Shown: positions 8,365 through 18,348, counted from the stretch's first letter. The stretch is 51,499 nt of DNA from Pseudaestuariivita atlantica (GCF_001205715.1 NZ_AQQZ01000010.1:1-51499); one strand, 5' to 3'. Notes: generated by a model from the sequence alone, not told the origin. Translations and numbers: made by a program.

Positions 8365-8676
8365 ATGGCAGCCAAGCTGAAAAAGGGTGACAAGGTCATC
8401 GTTCTGGCCGGCAAGGACAAGGGCAAGACGGGCACGATTTCGTCCGTGGACCCGAAATCCGGCAAGGCCGTCGTGGACGGGATCAACATCGCCATCCGCC
8501 ACCAACGCCAGACCCAGACGGAACAGGGCGGCCGCATGCCCAAGGCATTGCCGATCCAGCTGTCGAACCTGGCCTTTCTCGATGCCAACGACAAACCGAC
8601 CCGCGTAGGCTTCCGCATGGAAGGCGACAAGAAGGTCCGGTTCGCCAAGTCGACGGGAGATGCGATCGATGCTTGA
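8365..8676 (+). CDS. rplX: 50S ribosomal protein L24
   Basis: 103 residues. KOW domain at the N-terminus ([20 protein letters not shown]), then [20 protein letters not shown]24 starts 50S assembly at the 5' end of 23S rRNA. Only one base separates it from rplN; its end overlaps rplE by 8 bp. Confidence 0.98.
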   Translation: MAAKLKKGDKVIVLAGKDKGKTGTISSVDPKSGKAVVDGINIAIRHQRQTQTEQGGRMPKALPIQLSNLAFLDANDKPTRVGFRMEGDKKVRFAKSTGDAIDA

Positions 8677-9229
8677 TGCAGCAGACTACACGCCGCGCCT
8701 CAAGGCCCAGTACCGCGAAAGCATTCGCGCGGCGCTGAAGGAAGAGTTCGGCTACAAGAACGACATGCAGATCCCCTCGCTCGAGAAGATCGTGCTGAAC
8801 ATCGGCTGTGGTGCCGAAGCGGTCAAAGACAGCAAGAAGGCCAAGTCGGCGCAGGAAGACCTGACGGCGATCGCGGGCCAGAAGGCGATGACCACGGTGG
8901 CCAAGAACTCGATCGCGGGCTTCCGCGTTCGCGAAGGCATGCCGCTGGGCGCCAAGGTGACCCTGCGCGGCGACCGGATGTACGACTTCCTCGACCGCCT
9001 GATCACCATCGCGATGCCGCGTATCCGTGACTTCCGCGGCGTGAAGCCGTCCTTCGACGGTCGCGGCAACTTTGCCATGGGCATGAAAGAGCACATCGTC
9101 TTCCCCGAGATCGATTTCGACAAGGTGGACGAAACGTGGGGGCTCGACATCGTCATCACGACGACGGCGAACTCCGACGCGGAAGCGCAATCGCTTCTGA
9201 AGCACTTCAACATGCCCTTCATGAGCTGA
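8669..9229 (+). CDS. rplE: 50S ribosomal protein L5
   Basis: 186 residues with [19 protein letters not shown] at the start, [17 protein letters not shown], and the [21 protein letters not shown] and [15 protein letters not shown] motifs. L5 binds 5S rRNA and the P-site tRNA. I chose the ATG at 8669 rather than 8660 because GGGAGA at 8654-8659 is then about nine bases upstream and because L5 proteins usually begin ML(D/E); the earlier ATG would have the SD touching it. The gene overlaps rplX by 8 bp. Confidence 0.96.
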   Translation: MLDAADYTPRLKAQYRESIRAALKEEFGYKNDMQIPSLEKIVLNIGCGAEAVKDSKKAKSAQEDLTAIAGQKAMTTVAKNSIAGFRVREGMPLGAKVTLRGDRMYDFLDRLITIAMPRIRDFRGVKPSFDGRGNFAMGMKEHIVFPEIDFDKVDETWGLDIVITTTANSDAEAQSLLKHFNMPFMS

Positions 9230-9244
9230 GCCAGGAGAGATCAC

Positions 9245-9550
9245 ATGGCAAAGAAAGCAATGATCGAACGCGAAAAGAAGCGTCAGAAGCTCGTGGACCG
9301 CTACGCTGCGAAGCGCGCCGAGCTGAAAGAGATCGCGAACGACGAATCCAAACCGATGGAAGAGCGGTTCAAGGCGCGCCTGAAACTGGCGAAACTGCCG
9401 CGCAACTCGTCGCCCACCCGTCTTCACAATCGCTGCCAGCTTACGGGACGTCCGCACGCGTACTACCGCAAGCTGAAAGTCAGCCGTATTGCCCTGCGGG
9501 AGCTGGCCTCGAACGGCCAGATGCCCGGCATGGTCAAGTCGAGCTGGTAA
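9245..9550 (+). CDS. rpsN: 30S ribosomal protein S14 (zinc-free form)
   Basis: 101 residues: the long S14 type without CxxC zinc ligands (only one cysteine, in [14 protein letters not shown]). Conserved [14 protein letters not shown] and [18 protein letters not shown]. Located in the 30S head. Preceded by AGGAGAGATCAC; 15 bp to rpsH. Confidence 0.98.
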   Translation: MAKKAMIEREKKRQKLVDRYAAKRAELKEIANDESKPMEERFKARLKLAKLPRNSSPTRLHNRCQLTGRPHAYYRKLKVSRIALRELASNGQMPGMVKSSW

Positions 9551-9565
9551 GGGGGAGCACCAGAT

Positions 9566-9958
9566 ATGAACGATCCTATCGGTGATATGCTGACCCGCAT
9601 CCGCAACAGCCAGCTGCGTGGCAAGTCGACGGTGTCGACCCCCGCATCGAAGCTGCGCGGCTGGGTCCTGGATGTGCTGGCCGACGAAGGCTACATCCGC
9701 GGCTATGAAAAAGGCACGGATGCCAAGGGGCACCCGACGCTGGAAATCAGCCTGAAATATTTCGATGGCACGCCTGTCATTCGCGAACTCAAGCGGGTCT
9801 CGAAACCCGGCCGTCGCGTGTACATGGGTGTCGATGACGTGCCGCAGGTCCGCCAGGGCCTGGGCGTGTCGATTGTCTCCACGTCGAAAGGCGTGATGTC
9901 GGATGCAAACGCACGTGCAGCCAATGTCGGCGGCGAAGTGCTTTGCACCGTGTTCTAA
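9566..9958 (+). CDS. rpsH: 30S ribosomal protein S8
   Basis: 130 residues. [20 protein letters not shown] at the start and the C-terminal [20 protein letters not shown], typical of S8, which binds helix 21 of 16S rRNA. In E. coli S8 also represses the spc operon at the rplE start; no matching structure was looked for in detail here. RBS AAGGGGGAGCACC. Confidence 0.98.
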   Translation: MNDPIGDMLTRIRNSQLRGKSTVSTPASKLRGWVLDVLADEGYIRGYEKGTDAKGHPTLEISLKYFDGTPVIRELKRVSKPGRRVYMGVDDVPQVRQGLGVSIVSTSKGVMSDANARAANVGGEVLCTVF

Positions 9959-9968
9959 GGAGGGATCC

Positions 9969-10502
9969 ATGTCTCGTATTGGCAAAAAGCCGGTTGAGCT
10001 GCCCTCGGGTGTGTCCGCCGCCATCAGCGGTCAGACGATCGAGGTGAAGGGCCCCAAGGGCACGCAATCCTTCACCGCGACCGATGACGTGACGCTGACG
10101 GTGGAAGACAACGTCGTGAAAGTCGAACCGCGCGGCAAGTCCAAGCGCGCACGCCAGCAGTGGGGCATGAGCCGCACGATTGTGGCCAACATGGTCCACG
10201 GTGTCACCAGCACTTTCAAGAAAGAGCTGGAAATCCAGGGCGTCGGCTACCGGGCACAGCTTCAGGGCAACACGCTCAAGCTGAACCTCGGCCTGTCGCA
10301 CGACGTGAATTTCGAAGTGCCCAGCGACGTCACCGTCACGGTCCCCAAACCGACCGAGATCATCGTCGAAGGTCACGATCCCCAACTGGTCGGGCAAGTC
10401 GCCGCGAACATTCGCGAGTGGCGCCGCCCCGAGCCCTACAAGGGCAAGGGTATTCGCTACAAGGGCGAGTACATCTTCCAGAAGGAAGGCAAGAAGAAGT
10501 AA
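9969..10502 (+). CDS. rplF: 50S ribosomal protein L6
   Basis: 177 residues. [20 protein letters not shown] start, [27 protein letters not shown] and the end [15 protein letters not shown]6 lies near the sarcin-ricin loop. The start at 9969 is fixed by TAAGGAGGGATCC immediately upstream; a longer reading back to 9903 would lie inside rpsH. Confidence 0.98.
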   Translation: MSRIGKKPVELPSGVSAAISGQTIEVKGPKGTQSFTATDDVTLTVEDNVVKVEPRGKSKRARQQWGMSRTIVANMVHGVTSTFKKELEIQGVGYRAQLQGNTLKLNLGLSHDVNFEVPSDVTVTVPKPTEIIVEGHDPQLVGQVAANIREWRRPEPYKGKGIRYKGEYIFQKEGKKK

Positions 10503-10514
10503 GGACGCAAGACA

Positions 10515-10874
10515 ATGGCAAACACGAAACGTCAGCTGTTTCTCAAGCGCCGCCTGCGCGTCCGGAACAAGCTTCGCAAGGTCAACTCCGGCAAGATGCG
10601 CCTCAGCGTGCACCGGTCGAACAAGAACATCAGCGTGCAGTTGATCGACGATGTCGCGGGCCGCACGGTCGCGGCGGCCTCGTCGCTCGAACCGTCGCTG
10701 GGTGTTGTTGGCAAGAACAACGTCGAAGCGGCCGCAAAGGTCGGTTCGGCCATCGCCGAGCGGGCCAAGAAGGCCGGCGTCGACGAAGCCTATTTCGATC
10801 GTGGTGGGTTCCTCTTCCATGGTCGGGTGAAGGCCCTGGCCGACGCGGCACGCGAAGGCGGGCTGAAAATCTGA
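10515..10874 (+). CDS. rplR: 50S ribosomal protein L18
   Basis: 119 residues. [20 protein letters not shown] and [20 protein letters not shown] at the N-terminal half, and [20 protein letters not shown] at the C-terminal end, characteristic of the 5S-rRNA-binding L18. Followed by a 137-bp gap that contains hairpins before rpsE. Confidence 0.98.
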   Translation: MANTKRQLFLKRRLRVRNKLRKVNSGKMRLSVHRSNKNISVQLIDDVAGRTVAAASSLEPSLGVVGKNNVEAAAKVGSAIAERAKKAGVDEAYFDRGGFLFHGRVKALADAAREGGLKI

Positions 10875-10879
10875 TGATG

Positions 10880-10937
10880 GCGCGGGGCGGGTGAGGTCTC
10901 ATCCGTCCCGCGTCGTTTCTGCAGGCGGTTCGCCGCC
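10880..10937 (+). promoter_or_regulatory. Hairpins in the rplR-rpsE leader
   Basis: A long imperfect stem (GCGGGGCGGGTGAG from 10880 pairing with CATCCGTCCCGC) is followed by GGCGG-TTCG-CCGCC at 10924-10937, a perfect 5-bp stem with a UUCG tetraloop. No U-tract, so not a standard terminator. Could protect or control the rpsE-rpmD part of the message; inference. Confidence 0.4.
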
Positions 10938-11011
10938 TCGATGATGCGGGCGCAGTCGCGCACCAGCATTGATCCACCGCCGCGCCACGCGGCACATGAA
11001 CAGGAGGCCAC

Positions 11012-11587
11012 ATGGCCGAGAGAGATAACCGCCGGGGCAACCGCCGCGACCGCGACGAAGCCCCCGAATTCGCCGACCGCCTGGTCGCCATCAACCGCGT
11101 GTCGAAAACCGTCAAGGGCGGTAAACGCTTCGGCTTCGCGGCGCTTGTCGTCGTGGGCGACCAGAAAGGCCGCGTCGGTTTCGGCAAGGGCAAGGCCAAG
11201 GAGGTCCCCGAGGCGATCCGCAAGGCGACCGAACAGGCCAAGCGCAAGATGATCCGCGTGCCGCTGAAGGAAGGCCGCACGCTGCACCACGACATCGAAG
11301 GTCGCCACGGCGCCGGCAAGGTCGTGATGCGCACCGCACCGAACGGGACCGGTATCATCGCCGGTGGTCCGATGCGCGCCGTGTTCGAGATGCTGGGCGT
11401 TCAGGACGTCGTCGCCAAGTCGATCGGTTCGCAGAACCCCTACAACATGATCCGCGCCACGATCGACGGGCTGGGCCGTGAGCAATCGCCGCGTTCGGTC
11501 GCGCAACGCCGTGGCAAGAAGGTCGCTGACATCCTGCCCAAGCGGGACGACGCACCGGCCGCCGCAGCTGAAACCGAGGAGGCCTGA
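11012..11587 (+). CDS. rpsE: 30S ribosomal protein S5
   Basis: 191 residues. [36 protein letters not shown]-type segment, and [18 protein letters not shown], all S5. An extra basic N-terminus ([18 protein letters not shown]) and an Ala/Glu tail are common in alphaproteobacteria. S5 contributes to mRNA unwinding and decoding accuracy. RBS AACAGGAGGCCAC. Confidence 0.98.
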   Translation: MAERDNRRGNRRDRDEAPEFADRLVAINRVSKTVKGGKRFGFAALVVVGDQKGRVGFGKGKAKEVPEAIRKATEQAKRKMIRVPLKEGRTLHHDIEGRHGAGKVVMRTAPNGTGIIAGGPMRAVFEMLGVQDVVAKSIGSQNPYNMIRATIDGLGREQSPRSVAQRRGKKVADILPKRDDAPAAAAETEEA

Positions 11588-11592
11588 GCCCC

Positions 11593-11781
11593 ATGGCAAA
11601 GACAATCGTCGTCAAGCAGATCGGCTCGCCGATCCGCCGCCCCGCCATCCAGCGCCAGACGCTGATCGGCCTGGGCCTGAACAAGATGCACAAGACCCGC
11701 GAGCTGGAAGACACGCCCAGCGTGCGCGGCATGGTCGCCAAGATCCCGCACCTCGTCGATATCATCGAAGAGCGCGGCTGA
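11593..11781 (+). CDS. rpmD: 50S ribosomal protein L30
   Basis: 62 residues. [40 protein letters not shown] and [15 protein letters not shown]: unmistakable L30. Ends the rplN-rpmD unit and is followed by a strong terminator, so rplO is not directly co-transcribed. Confidence 0.98.
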   Translation: MAKTIVVKQIGSPIRRPAIQRQTLIGLGLNKMHKTRELEDTPSVRGMVAKIPHLVDIIEERG

Positions 11782-11807
11782 TCGCACCCGATCACACCGA
11801 ATTGAAG

Positions 11808-11838
11808 AACCCCGCGGCGCCAACCGCGGGGTTTTTTC
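11808..11838 (+). terminator. Rho-independent terminator after rpmD
   Basis: Arms AACCCCGCGG (11808-11817) and CCGCGGGGTT (11824-11833), loop CGCCAA, followed by TTTTCTTTG. Confidence 0.9.
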
Positions 11839-11860
11839 TTTGTCCCGCGGGGCGGCGGGG

Positions 11861-12493
11861 TCAGGCCGTGGCGGCTTGCCGGGCCGTGACCGTCCGACCC
11901 GCGGCCCGGCCCGCAAGGATAGCGGTGATGATCGCCGTGTACAGCCCGAACAGGTAGGCCGGGTATGCCAGCAGAACCCAGTTCACCTCGCCCACGACGA
12001 TAACGGCAATGCCCGCCGCCGCGAGGTTCAGGTACCAGCAGCTCAGCGTCTCGGTCCCCGGCTCGCGGTAGGATTTCAGCACCGTCGCGACGCCACCCAG
12101 CGCGCTGATCGAGATCGAGATCGTCAGCGCATAAACCGCGTCCTCGGTCGCGTACCACAGGCCCAGACCGCAGACCGCCGCAAGCAGGGTAAGCGCGTCG
12201 GCCCGGCTGAGGTAGCTGCCCATGCCCATGCGGATCGACAGCAGGAAGACGATGATCGTCCCGCCCGACTGGACCCCGGAGAACCACAGCGAGGAGGTCG
12301 CGCCTTCATAAGCCTGCGACACGGTCGAGATCGAGGACAGCACCGCCCAGATAAGCCACGTGGCACGGTGGGGGCGGGTGTCTCCGCGCAGCGTGTCGCG
12401 CAGGTAGGGCAGGTAAGCAAGCGTGCCGAGTGCGGCTGCGGTGAGGCCCATCAGCACCACCCAGTCCGCCGGCAAAATGGTGCCGAACGTCAT
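11861..12493 (-). CDS. Conserved-type integral membrane protein, PQ-loop-like, antisense within r-protein cluster
   Basis: 210 residues with about seven hydrophobic segments and no signal peptide. The segment YLPYLRDTLRGDTRPHRATW followed by LIWAVLSSIS resembles a PQ-loop repeat (helix, short loop with P/T-R-P, then W-W helix), the fold of SWEET/PQ-loop transporters, but no second clear copy is visible, so the assignment is weak. I use the ATG at 12493; a TTG four codons upstream is possible. It is transcribed against the r-protein genes between rpmD and rplO. Function unknown. Confidence 0.7.
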   Translation of the reverse strand: MTFGTILPADWVVLMGLTAAALGTLAYLPYLRDTLRGDTRPHRATWLIWAVLSSISTVSQAYEGATSSLWFSGVQSGGTIIVFLLSIRMGMGSYLSRADALTLLAAVCGLGLWYATEDAVYALTISISISALGGVATVLKSYREPGTETLSCWYLNLAAAGIAVIVVGEVNWVLLAYPAYLFGLYTAIITAILAGRAAGRTVTARQAATA

Positions 12494-12529
12494 GATAAAA
12501 TCCAAACTTAAATAGTCTTTGTAGCCTTA

Positions 12530-12545
12530 TACGTCTTCAGACGTA
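12530..12545. promoter_or_regulatory. Perfect palindrome upstream of the antisense membrane gene
   Basis: TACGTC-TTCA-GACGTA at 12530-12545, within an AT-richer stretch 37 bp before the minus-strand ATG. Could be an operator or the base of an RNA hairpin. Confidence 0.3.
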
Positions 12546-12603
12546 GCGAAGGGATGGAGGTTTTACATACCCTCGATTGGGTAAATTGCCCTCCTATTGG
12601 CTC

Positions 12604-12632
12604 TTGATCAGGGCAAGGGTGGGCGCTATACG
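12604..12632 (+). promoter_or_regulatory. Sigma70 promoter for rplO-secY-adk
   Basis: TTGATC (12604-12609), 17-bp spacer, TATACG (12627-12632): the best -10 among the promoter candidates in this cluster, about 94 bp upstream of rplO. Confidence 0.6.
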
Positions 12633-12725
12633 CCGCCGGTGGGCCGCAAGGCCCGGACATTATCAACGCCGTGTGCCTCCCTTTGTCGCTGTTCGGGGAG
12701 GTCTTCCGGCAAAGGAGACGCGACA

Positions 12726-13178
12726 ATGAAACTGCATGAAATTTCCGACAATCCCGGCGCAACCAAGCGCAAGAAGCGCGTGGGCCGTGGCCCCGGTTCG
12801 GGCATGGGCAAGACCGCCGGCCGTGGTATCAAGGGTCAGAAATCCCGTTCGGGTGTGGCGATCAAGGGCTACGAAGGTGGCCAGATGCCGCTTTACCAAC
12901 GTCTGCCCAAACGCGGCTTCAACAAGCCCAACCGCAAGGAATACGCCGTCACGAATCTGGGCCTGATCCAGAAGTTCATCGACGCAGGCAAACTCGACGC
13001 CGGCAACATCACCGAGGACACGCTGGTCGAATCCGGCCTCGTCCGCCGCAAGCTGGACGGCGTGCGCGTTCTGGCCAAGGGCGAACTGACCGCCAAGGCG
13101 ACCATCACGGTGACCGGCGCGTCCAAATCCGCGGTCGAGGCCGTTGAAAAGGCGGGCGGCAGCCTGACGGTCGCGTAA
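12726..13178 (+). CDS. rplO: 50S ribosomal protein L15
   Basis: 150 residues. [40 protein letters not shown] and FEGGQMPL-type sequence ([19 protein letters not shown]) define L15, a late-assembly 50S protein. The ATG at 12726 has GCAAAGGAGACGCGACA upstream; any longer reading runs into leader DNA. Starts a new transcription unit after the antisense membrane gene. Confidence 0.98.
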   Translation: MKLHEISDNPGATKRKKRVGRGPGSGMGKTAGRGIKGQKSRSGVAIKGYEGGQMPLYQRLPKRGFNKPNRKEYAVTNLGLIQKFIDAGKLDAGNITEDTLVESGLVRRKLDGVRVLAKGELTAKATITVTGASKSAVEAVEKAGGSLTVA

Positions 13179-13248
13179 GGCGTGCGACAGCTTCGTGACT
13201 TGTGAGCGGGCGCGTGTCCGCTTACATGTCCAAACAAGTTTCCAACTG

Positions 13249-13288
13249 ACGCCGCCGCGGCCCGGAAACGGCCCCGGCGGCGTTTGTC
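13249..13288 (+). terminator. Terminator-like hairpin between rplO and secY
   Basis: Arms ACGCCGCCG (13249-13257) and CGGCGGCGT (13275-13283), with an inner GGCC/GGCC pair, followed by TTGTCTG. It lies 20 bp before the secY ATG and may attenuate transcription, giving less SecY than L15. Confidence 0.5.
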
Positions 13289-13304
13289 TGACAGAGAGAG
13301 CCGC

Positions 13305-14672
<1,368 letters not shown>

Positions 14673-14702
14673 GGCGGCGGTGCCCCCACGGGGGACAAGA
14701 CC

Positions 14703-15347
14703 ATGAACATCATCCTGTTGGGGCCTCCGGGCGCCGGTAAAGGCACGCAGGCACGCATCCTCGTGGATGGCCGCAACATGATCCAGCTGTCGACCGGCGA
14801 CATGCTGCGCGAAGCCCGCACCTCGGGCACCGAGATGGGCCAGAAGGTCGCCGCGATCATGGATGCCGGGGAGCTTGTCACCGACGAGATCGTGATCGGC
14901 CTGATCCGCGAGAAGCTGCAGGGCGACAAGGCCGGTGGATTCATCTTCGACGGTTTCCCGCGCACGCTGGCGCAGGCGGATGCGCTGGGCAACCTTCTGT
15001 CGGAAATGGGTGAGACGCTCGACGCCGTGGTCGAGATGCGCGTCGATGACGAGGCGCTCGTCGCCCGCATCACCGCGCGGTCGACCTGCGGCAATTGCGG
15101 CGAGGTCTACAACGACATCACCAAGCCGATCCCGGCCGACGGCAAATGCACCAATTGCGGCGGGACCGAGTTCAAGCGCCGGGCGGACGACAACGAGGAA
15201 AGCCTCAAGACCCGCCTGATGGAATACTACAAGAAAACCTCTCCGCTCATCGGCTACTACTATGCCAAGGGCGATCTGCGCTCGGTCGATGGCCTGGGCG
15301 AGATCGACGAGGTCAAGGATCGCATCGCGGGCGCGCTGGACGGCTGA
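14703..15347 (+). CDS. adk: Adenylate kinase (zinc-LID type)
   Basis: 214 residues. P-loop GPPGAGKGT at 7-15, [15 protein letters not shown] at 81-95, and a LID domain with four cysteines at 129, 132, 149 and 152 (CGNC...CTNC), i.e. the zinc-bound long form. Catalyses AMP + ATP = 2 ADP. Follows secY by 30 bp. Confidence 0.97.
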   Translation: MNIILLGPPGAGKGTQARILVDGRNMIQLSTGDMLREARTSGTEMGQKVAAIMDAGELVTDEIVIGLIREKLQGDKAGGFIFDGFPRTLAQADALGNLLSEMGETLDAVVEMRVDDEALVARITARSTCGNCGEVYNDITKPIPADGKCTNCGGTEFKRRADDNEESLKTRLMEYYKKTSPLIGYYYAKGDLRSVDGLGEIDEVKDRIAGALDG

Positions 15348-15353
15348 TTCCGG

Positions 15354-15379
15354 GGAACATCGGCGGACCCTTTCGCGTT
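15354..15379 (+). promoter_or_regulatory. EcfG-type (GGAAC-N17-CGTT) promoter for csbD
   Basis: GGAAC at 15354-15358, exactly 17 bp, CGTT at 15376-15379, directly between adk and csbD. This is a complete match to the promoter consensus of the alphaproteobacterial general stress sigma factor EcfG. Whether this organism encodes EcfG cannot be seen here. Confidence 0.5.
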
Positions 15380-15411
15380 GCCTCGACAAGCAACTGCAAA
15401 GGAGATTTCCG

Positions 15412-15609
15412 ATGAACTGGGACCAGATCCAAGGCAAGTGGAAAGAGCTGAAAGGTCAGGCGCAGGCCAAGTGGGGCGAACTGACCGATGACGAGCTCGA
15501 CGAAGCGCAAGGCAACCGCGAAAAGCTGGTGGGCCTCGTGCAGCAAAAATACGGCAAGGCCAAGGACGAGGCCGAGCGCGAAGTCGACGAATGGGTCGCC
15601 AAGCACTGA
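15412..15609 (+). CDS. CsbD family stress-response protein
   Basis: 65 residues, very hydrophilic: [20 protein letters not shown] followed by [15 protein letters not shown] and [17 protein letters not shown]. This is the complete CsbD pattern (W-x-Q-x-x-G-x-W-K-x-x-K-G and Q-x-K-Y-G). The biochemical role is unknown; members are induced by general stress (sigma-B in Bacillus). AAAGGAGATTTCCG precedes the ATG. It interrupts the usual adk-rpsM junction. Confidence 0.92.
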   Translation: MNWDQIQGKWKELKGQAQAKWGELTDDELDEAQGNREKLVGLVQQKYGKAKDEAEREVDEWVAKH

Positions 15610-15628
15610 CGCCGGAACATGCCGGATC

Positions 15629-15665
15629 AAGGGCTCGCGCAGGTGCTGCGCGGGCCCTTTTTCAT
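15629..15665 (+). terminator. Terminator after csbD
   Basis: Stem AAGGGC-T-CGCGCAG (15629-15642) with CTGCGCG-G-GCCCTT (from 15646) and loop GTG, followed by a T-run (TTTTTTCATT). Confidence 0.8.
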
Positions 15666-15672
15666 TAGGGGC

Positions 15673-15701
15673 TTGACGCTTTCCGGCACAGACCCTAATT
15701 G
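15673..15701 (+). promoter_or_regulatory. Candidate sigma70 promoter for rpsM-rpsK-rpoA-rplQ
   Basis: TTGACG (15673-15678), 17 bp, TAATTG (15696-15701), just after the csbD terminator. The resulting leader would be about 150 nt. Confidence 0.45.
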
Positions 15702-15731
15702 CCACTATCTCTAGCGAGAATCATATGCGGA

Positions 15732-15801
15732 CCCCATTCGCGAGGGGATGCGCAGACCACCTCAAGTCGTGAAGCCCGATGCGCCAGACCGCCTCGGGCT
15801 T
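15732..15801 (+). promoter_or_regulatory. Structured leader upstream of rpsM
   Basis: Two hairpins: CCCC-ATTCGCGA-GGGG near 15732-15747 and AAGCCCGA (15772-15779) pairing with TCGGGCTT (15794-15801), the second followed by TGGTTGTGAAAAAA. It could be an autoregulatory site of an alpha-operon protein; not comparable by eye with the E. coli S4 site, and rpsD is absent. Confidence 0.35.
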
Positions 15802-15855
15802 TGGTTGTGAAAAAAGGGCCTGGGATCACGGGTCCGCAACGAAAGGAACGAACCT

Positions 15856-16224
15856 TTGGCTCGTATCTCCGGGGTCAACATCCCCACTGGCAAACGCGTG
15901 CCCATCGCGCTCACCTACGTCACCGGCATCGGCCACGCCTCGGCGAAAGCCATCTGCGAAGCCGTCGGCATCGAACCGTCGCGCCGCGTGAACGAACTGT
16001 CGGACAGCGAAGTCCTGCAACTGCGTGAACACATCGACGCGAACTACACCGTCGAAGGTGACCTGCGCCGCGAAGTGCAGATGAACATCAAGCGCCTGAT
16101 GGACCTTGGCTGTTACCGTGGCCTGCGCCACCGTCGCAACCTGCCGGTCCGCGGCCAGCGCACGCACACCAATGCGCGCACCCGCAAAGGCCCGGCGAAA
16201 CCCATCGCCGGCAAGAAGAAGTAA
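15856..16224 (+). CDS. rpsM: 30S ribosomal protein S13 (TTG start)
   Basis: 122 residues. The protein begins (M)[20 protein letters not shown], the invariant S13 N-terminus, and its first codon is TTG at 15856 with GAAAGGAACG about 6 bases upstream; there is no usable ATG. Also [20 protein letters not shown] and [17 protein letters not shown]13 contacts the P-site tRNA and forms bridge B1. The TTG start may damp expression or form part of translational control. Confidence 0.97.
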   Translation: MARISGVNIPTGKRVPIALTYVTGIGHASAKAICEAVGIEPSRRVNELSDSEVLQLREHIDANYTVEGDLRREVQMNIKRLMDLGCYRGLRHRRNLPVRGQRTHTNARTRKGPAKPIAGKKK

Positions 16225-16239
16225 GGGAGGGCGCGAGAC

Positions 16240-16629
16240 ATGGCACGTGATACCCGTCGTGGTAAGAAAAAGGTCTCGAAGAACATCGCAGCAGGCGTTG
16301 CGCATGTGAATTCGTCCTTCAACAACACCAAGATCCTCATCTCGGACGTTCAGGGCAACGCGATCGCGTGGTCCTCGGCCGGGACCATGGGCTTCAAGGG
16401 CTCGCGCAAGTCGACGCCCTATGCCGCGCAGATCGCGGCAGAGGACGCTGGCAAGAAGGCGCAGGAACACGGCGTGAAGACGCTGGAAGTCGAAGTGCAG
16501 GGCCCCGGTTCGGGCCGTGAATCGGCGCTGCGCGCGCTGGCTGCCGTCGGCTTCAACATCACGTCGATCCGTGACGTGACGCCGATCGCGCACAATGGCT
16601 GCCGCCCGCCGAAGCGCCGCCGCGTCTAA
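16240..16629 (+). CDS. rpsK: 30S ribosomal protein S11
   Basis: 129 residues. [59 protein letters not shown] and the end [11 protein letters not shown]. Part of the 30S platform near the E site. In gammaproteobacteria rpsD follows; here rpoA follows directly, as in other alphaproteobacteria. Confidence 0.98.
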   Translation: MARDTRRGKKKVSKNIAAGVAHVNSSFNNTKILISDVQGNAIAWSSAGTMGFKGSRKSTPYAAQIAAEDAGKKAQEHGVKTLEVEVQGPGSGRESALRALAAVGFNITSIRDVTPIAHNGCRPPKRRRV

Positions 16630-16636
16630 ACTGTTT

Positions 16637-16661
16637 GGCGCGCCCGACACATGGGCGCGCC
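16637..16661 (+). promoter_or_regulatory. Intercistronic hairpin rpsK-rpoA
   Basis: Perfect 9-bp stem GGCGCGCCC (16637-16645) / GGGCGCGCC (16653-16661), loop GACACAT, no T-run. Probably a processing or stability element between r-protein and polymerase subunit messages. Confidence 0.45.
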
Positions 16662-16726
16662 CCATCGATCAACCTCGGGAGCGGTGGCCTAGGATCCGGG
16701 CTCATCGCAGGCATGGAGGGACTTAA

Positions 16727-17743
16727 ATGATCCATAAGAACTGGGCCGAGCTCATCAAACCGACGCAGCTGGATGTCAAACCCGGCAACGACCCGATGCG
16801 TCAGGCGACCGTTGTCGCCGAACCGCTGGAGCGCGGCTTTGGCCTCACGCTGGGCAACGCGCTGCGCCGCGTTCTCCTGTCGTCGCTGCAGGGCGCTGCC
16901 ATCACCAGCGTCCAGATCGACAACGTGCTGCACGAGTTCTCGTCCGTGGCAGGTGTCCGCGAGGACGTGACCGACATCATCCTGAACCTCAAGGGCGTTG
17001 CCCTGCGCATGGAAACCGAGGGGCCGAAGCGCCTGTCGATCCAGGCGAAAGGTCCGGGTGTCGTCACCGCCGGTGACATCAGCGACAGCGCGGGCATCGA
17101 CGTGCTCAACCGCGAGCACGTGATCTGCCACCTCGACGAGGGCGCGGACGTCTACATGGAACTGACGGTCAACACCGGCAAGGGCTATGTCGCGGCGGAC
17201 AAGAACAAGCCCGAAGACGCCCCCATCGGCCTGATCCCGATCGACGCGATCTATTCGCCGGTCAAGAAGGTCAGCTACAACGTGCAGCCCACCCGCGAGG
17301 GCCAGGTGCTGGATTACGACAAGCTGACCATGAAGGTCGAAACCGACGGTTCGATCACGCCGGATGACGCCGTGGCCTTTGCCGCGCGCATCCTGCAGGA
17401 CCAGCTGTCGATCTTCGTGAATTTCGACGAGCCGGAATCGGCCACCGCGGCGGCAGAAGACGACGGGCTGGAATTCAACCCGCTGCTGCTGAAGAAGGTG
17501 GACGAGCTGGAACTGTCGGTGCGTTCGGCCAACTGCCTGAAGAACGATAATATCGTTTATATCGGCGACCTTATCCAGAAGACCGAGGCAGAGATGCTGC
17601 GCACGCCGAACTTTGGCCGGAAGTCGTTGAACGAGATCAAGGAAGTGCTGTCCGGCATGGGCCTGCATCTTGGCATGGATGTCGAGGACTGGCCGCCCGA
17701 CAACATCGAGGACCTCGCCAAGAAGTTCGAGGACTCGTTCTGA
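16727..17743 (+). CDS. rpoA: RNA polymerase alpha subunit
   Basis: 338 residues. N-terminal assembly domain with [20 protein letters not shown] and [20 protein letters not shown], linker near 230-250, and the C-terminal DNA/activator-binding domain [20 protein letters not shown] with [16 protein letters not shown]. Forms the alpha dimer of core polymerase. The start is preceded by CATGGAGGGACTTAA. Confidence 0.98.
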   Translation: MIHKNWAELIKPTQLDVKPGNDPMRQATVVAEPLERGFGLTLGNALRRVLLSSLQGAAITSVQIDNVLHEFSSVAGVREDVTDIILNLKGVALRMETEGPKRLSIQAKGPGVVTAGDISDSAGIDVLNREHVICHLDEGADVYMELTVNTGKGYVAADKNKPEDAPIGLIPIDAIYSPVKKVSYNVQPTREGQVLDYDKLTMKVETDGSITPDDAVAFAARILQDQLSIFVNFDEPESATAAAEDDGLEFNPLLLKKVDELELSVRSANCLKNDNIVYIGDLIQKTEAEMLRTPNFGRKSLNEIKEVLSGMGLHLGMDVEDWPPDNIEDLAKKFEDSF

Positions 17744-17753
17744 TCTGACATGT

Positions 17754-17778
17754 AGGTCGGCTGATCCTCAGCCGACCT
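17754..17778 (+). repeat. Perfect palindrome after rpoA (REP-like)
   Basis: AGGTCGGCTGA (17754-17764), loop TCC, TCAGCCGACCT (17768-17778): 11 bp, perfect, preceded by GT and followed by GCC. No T-run. Same class of element as after rplW and rplP. Confidence 0.5.
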
Positions 17779-17813
17779 GCCTCACACCCGGGCAATCCCG
17801 CCCCAATAGGAGA

Positions 17814-17835
17814 GCGGTCCGCACGCACGGACCGC
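17814..17835 (+). promoter_or_regulatory. Second hairpin before rplQ
   Basis: GCGGTCCG (17814-17821) pairs with CGGACCGC (17828-17835), loop CACGCA. It sits about 30 bp upstream of the rplQ ATG and could influence rplQ translation or transcript processing. Confidence 0.4.
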
Positions 17836-17866
17836 CGGACAAAGCACAAAACGAAGGATTGAACTC

Positions 17867-18289
17867 ATGCGTCACGCTCGCGGATACCGCCGCCTCAACC
17901 GCACCCACGAACACCGCAAGGCCCTGTGGGCCAACATGGCGGGCAGCCTGATCGAACACGAACAGATCAAGACGACCCTGCCCAAGGCCAAGGAACTGCG
18001 CCCCATCGTGGAAAAGCTGATCACTCTGGCCAAGCGCGGTGACCTGCACGCCCGCCGCCAGGCCCGTGCCCAGCTGAAGCAGGACATGCACGTCGCCAAG
18101 CTGTTCGACGTCCTCGGCCCCCGCATGGCTGAACGTCAGGGCGGCTATATCCGCATCATGAAAGCGGGCTTCCGCTACGGTGACATGGCGCCGATGGCGA
18201 TCATCGAATTCGTCGATCGTGATGCCGACGCCAAGGGCGCCGCCGACAAGGCGCGCCTCGCCGAAGAAGAGGCGATGGCCGAAGAATAA
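17867..18289 (+). CDS. rplQ: 50S ribosomal protein L17
   Basis: 140 residues. [20 protein letters not shown] and [20 protein letters not shown] are diagnostic of L17; the C-terminus has an extra Ala/Glu tail ([15 protein letters not shown]) compared with the 127-residue E. coli protein. Located at the tunnel exit. Last gene of the ribosomal region, closed by a strong terminator. Confidence 0.98.
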   Translation: MRHARGYRRLNRTHEHRKALWANMAGSLIEHEQIKTTLPKAKELRPIVEKLITLAKRGDLHARRQARAQLKQDMHVAKLFDVLGPRMAERQGGYIRIMKAGFRYGDMAPMAIIEFVDRDADAKGAADKARLAEEEAMAEE

Positions 18290-18311
18290 GCGCGCACCCC
18301 GCGCAAGCGAC

Positions 18312-18348
18312 AAGGCCCCCGAGCGCGTGCTGCGCCGGGGGCCTTTTT
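18312..18348 (+). terminator. Terminator after rplQ (bidirectional position)
   Basis: AAGGCCCCCG (18312-18321) pairs with CGGGGGCCTT (18336-18345), followed by TTT. Sits between convergent rplQ and the host-attachment gene. Confidence 0.9.

Noticed and set aside
8660-8668. Upstream ATG for rplE
   Set aside because: Its Shine-Dalgarno sequence would touch the start codon, and it adds three residues not seen in typical L5 proteins; 8669 fits better.
14673-15855. Search for infA, rpmJ or rpsD within the ribosomal cluster
   Set aside because: No such genes in either strand; their absence here is normal for alphaproteobacteria and not a loss.
16637-16661. Terminator between rpsK and rpoA
   Set aside because: The stem is strong but there is no T-run, and rpoA must be expressed from upstream; listed as an intercistronic hairpin instead.
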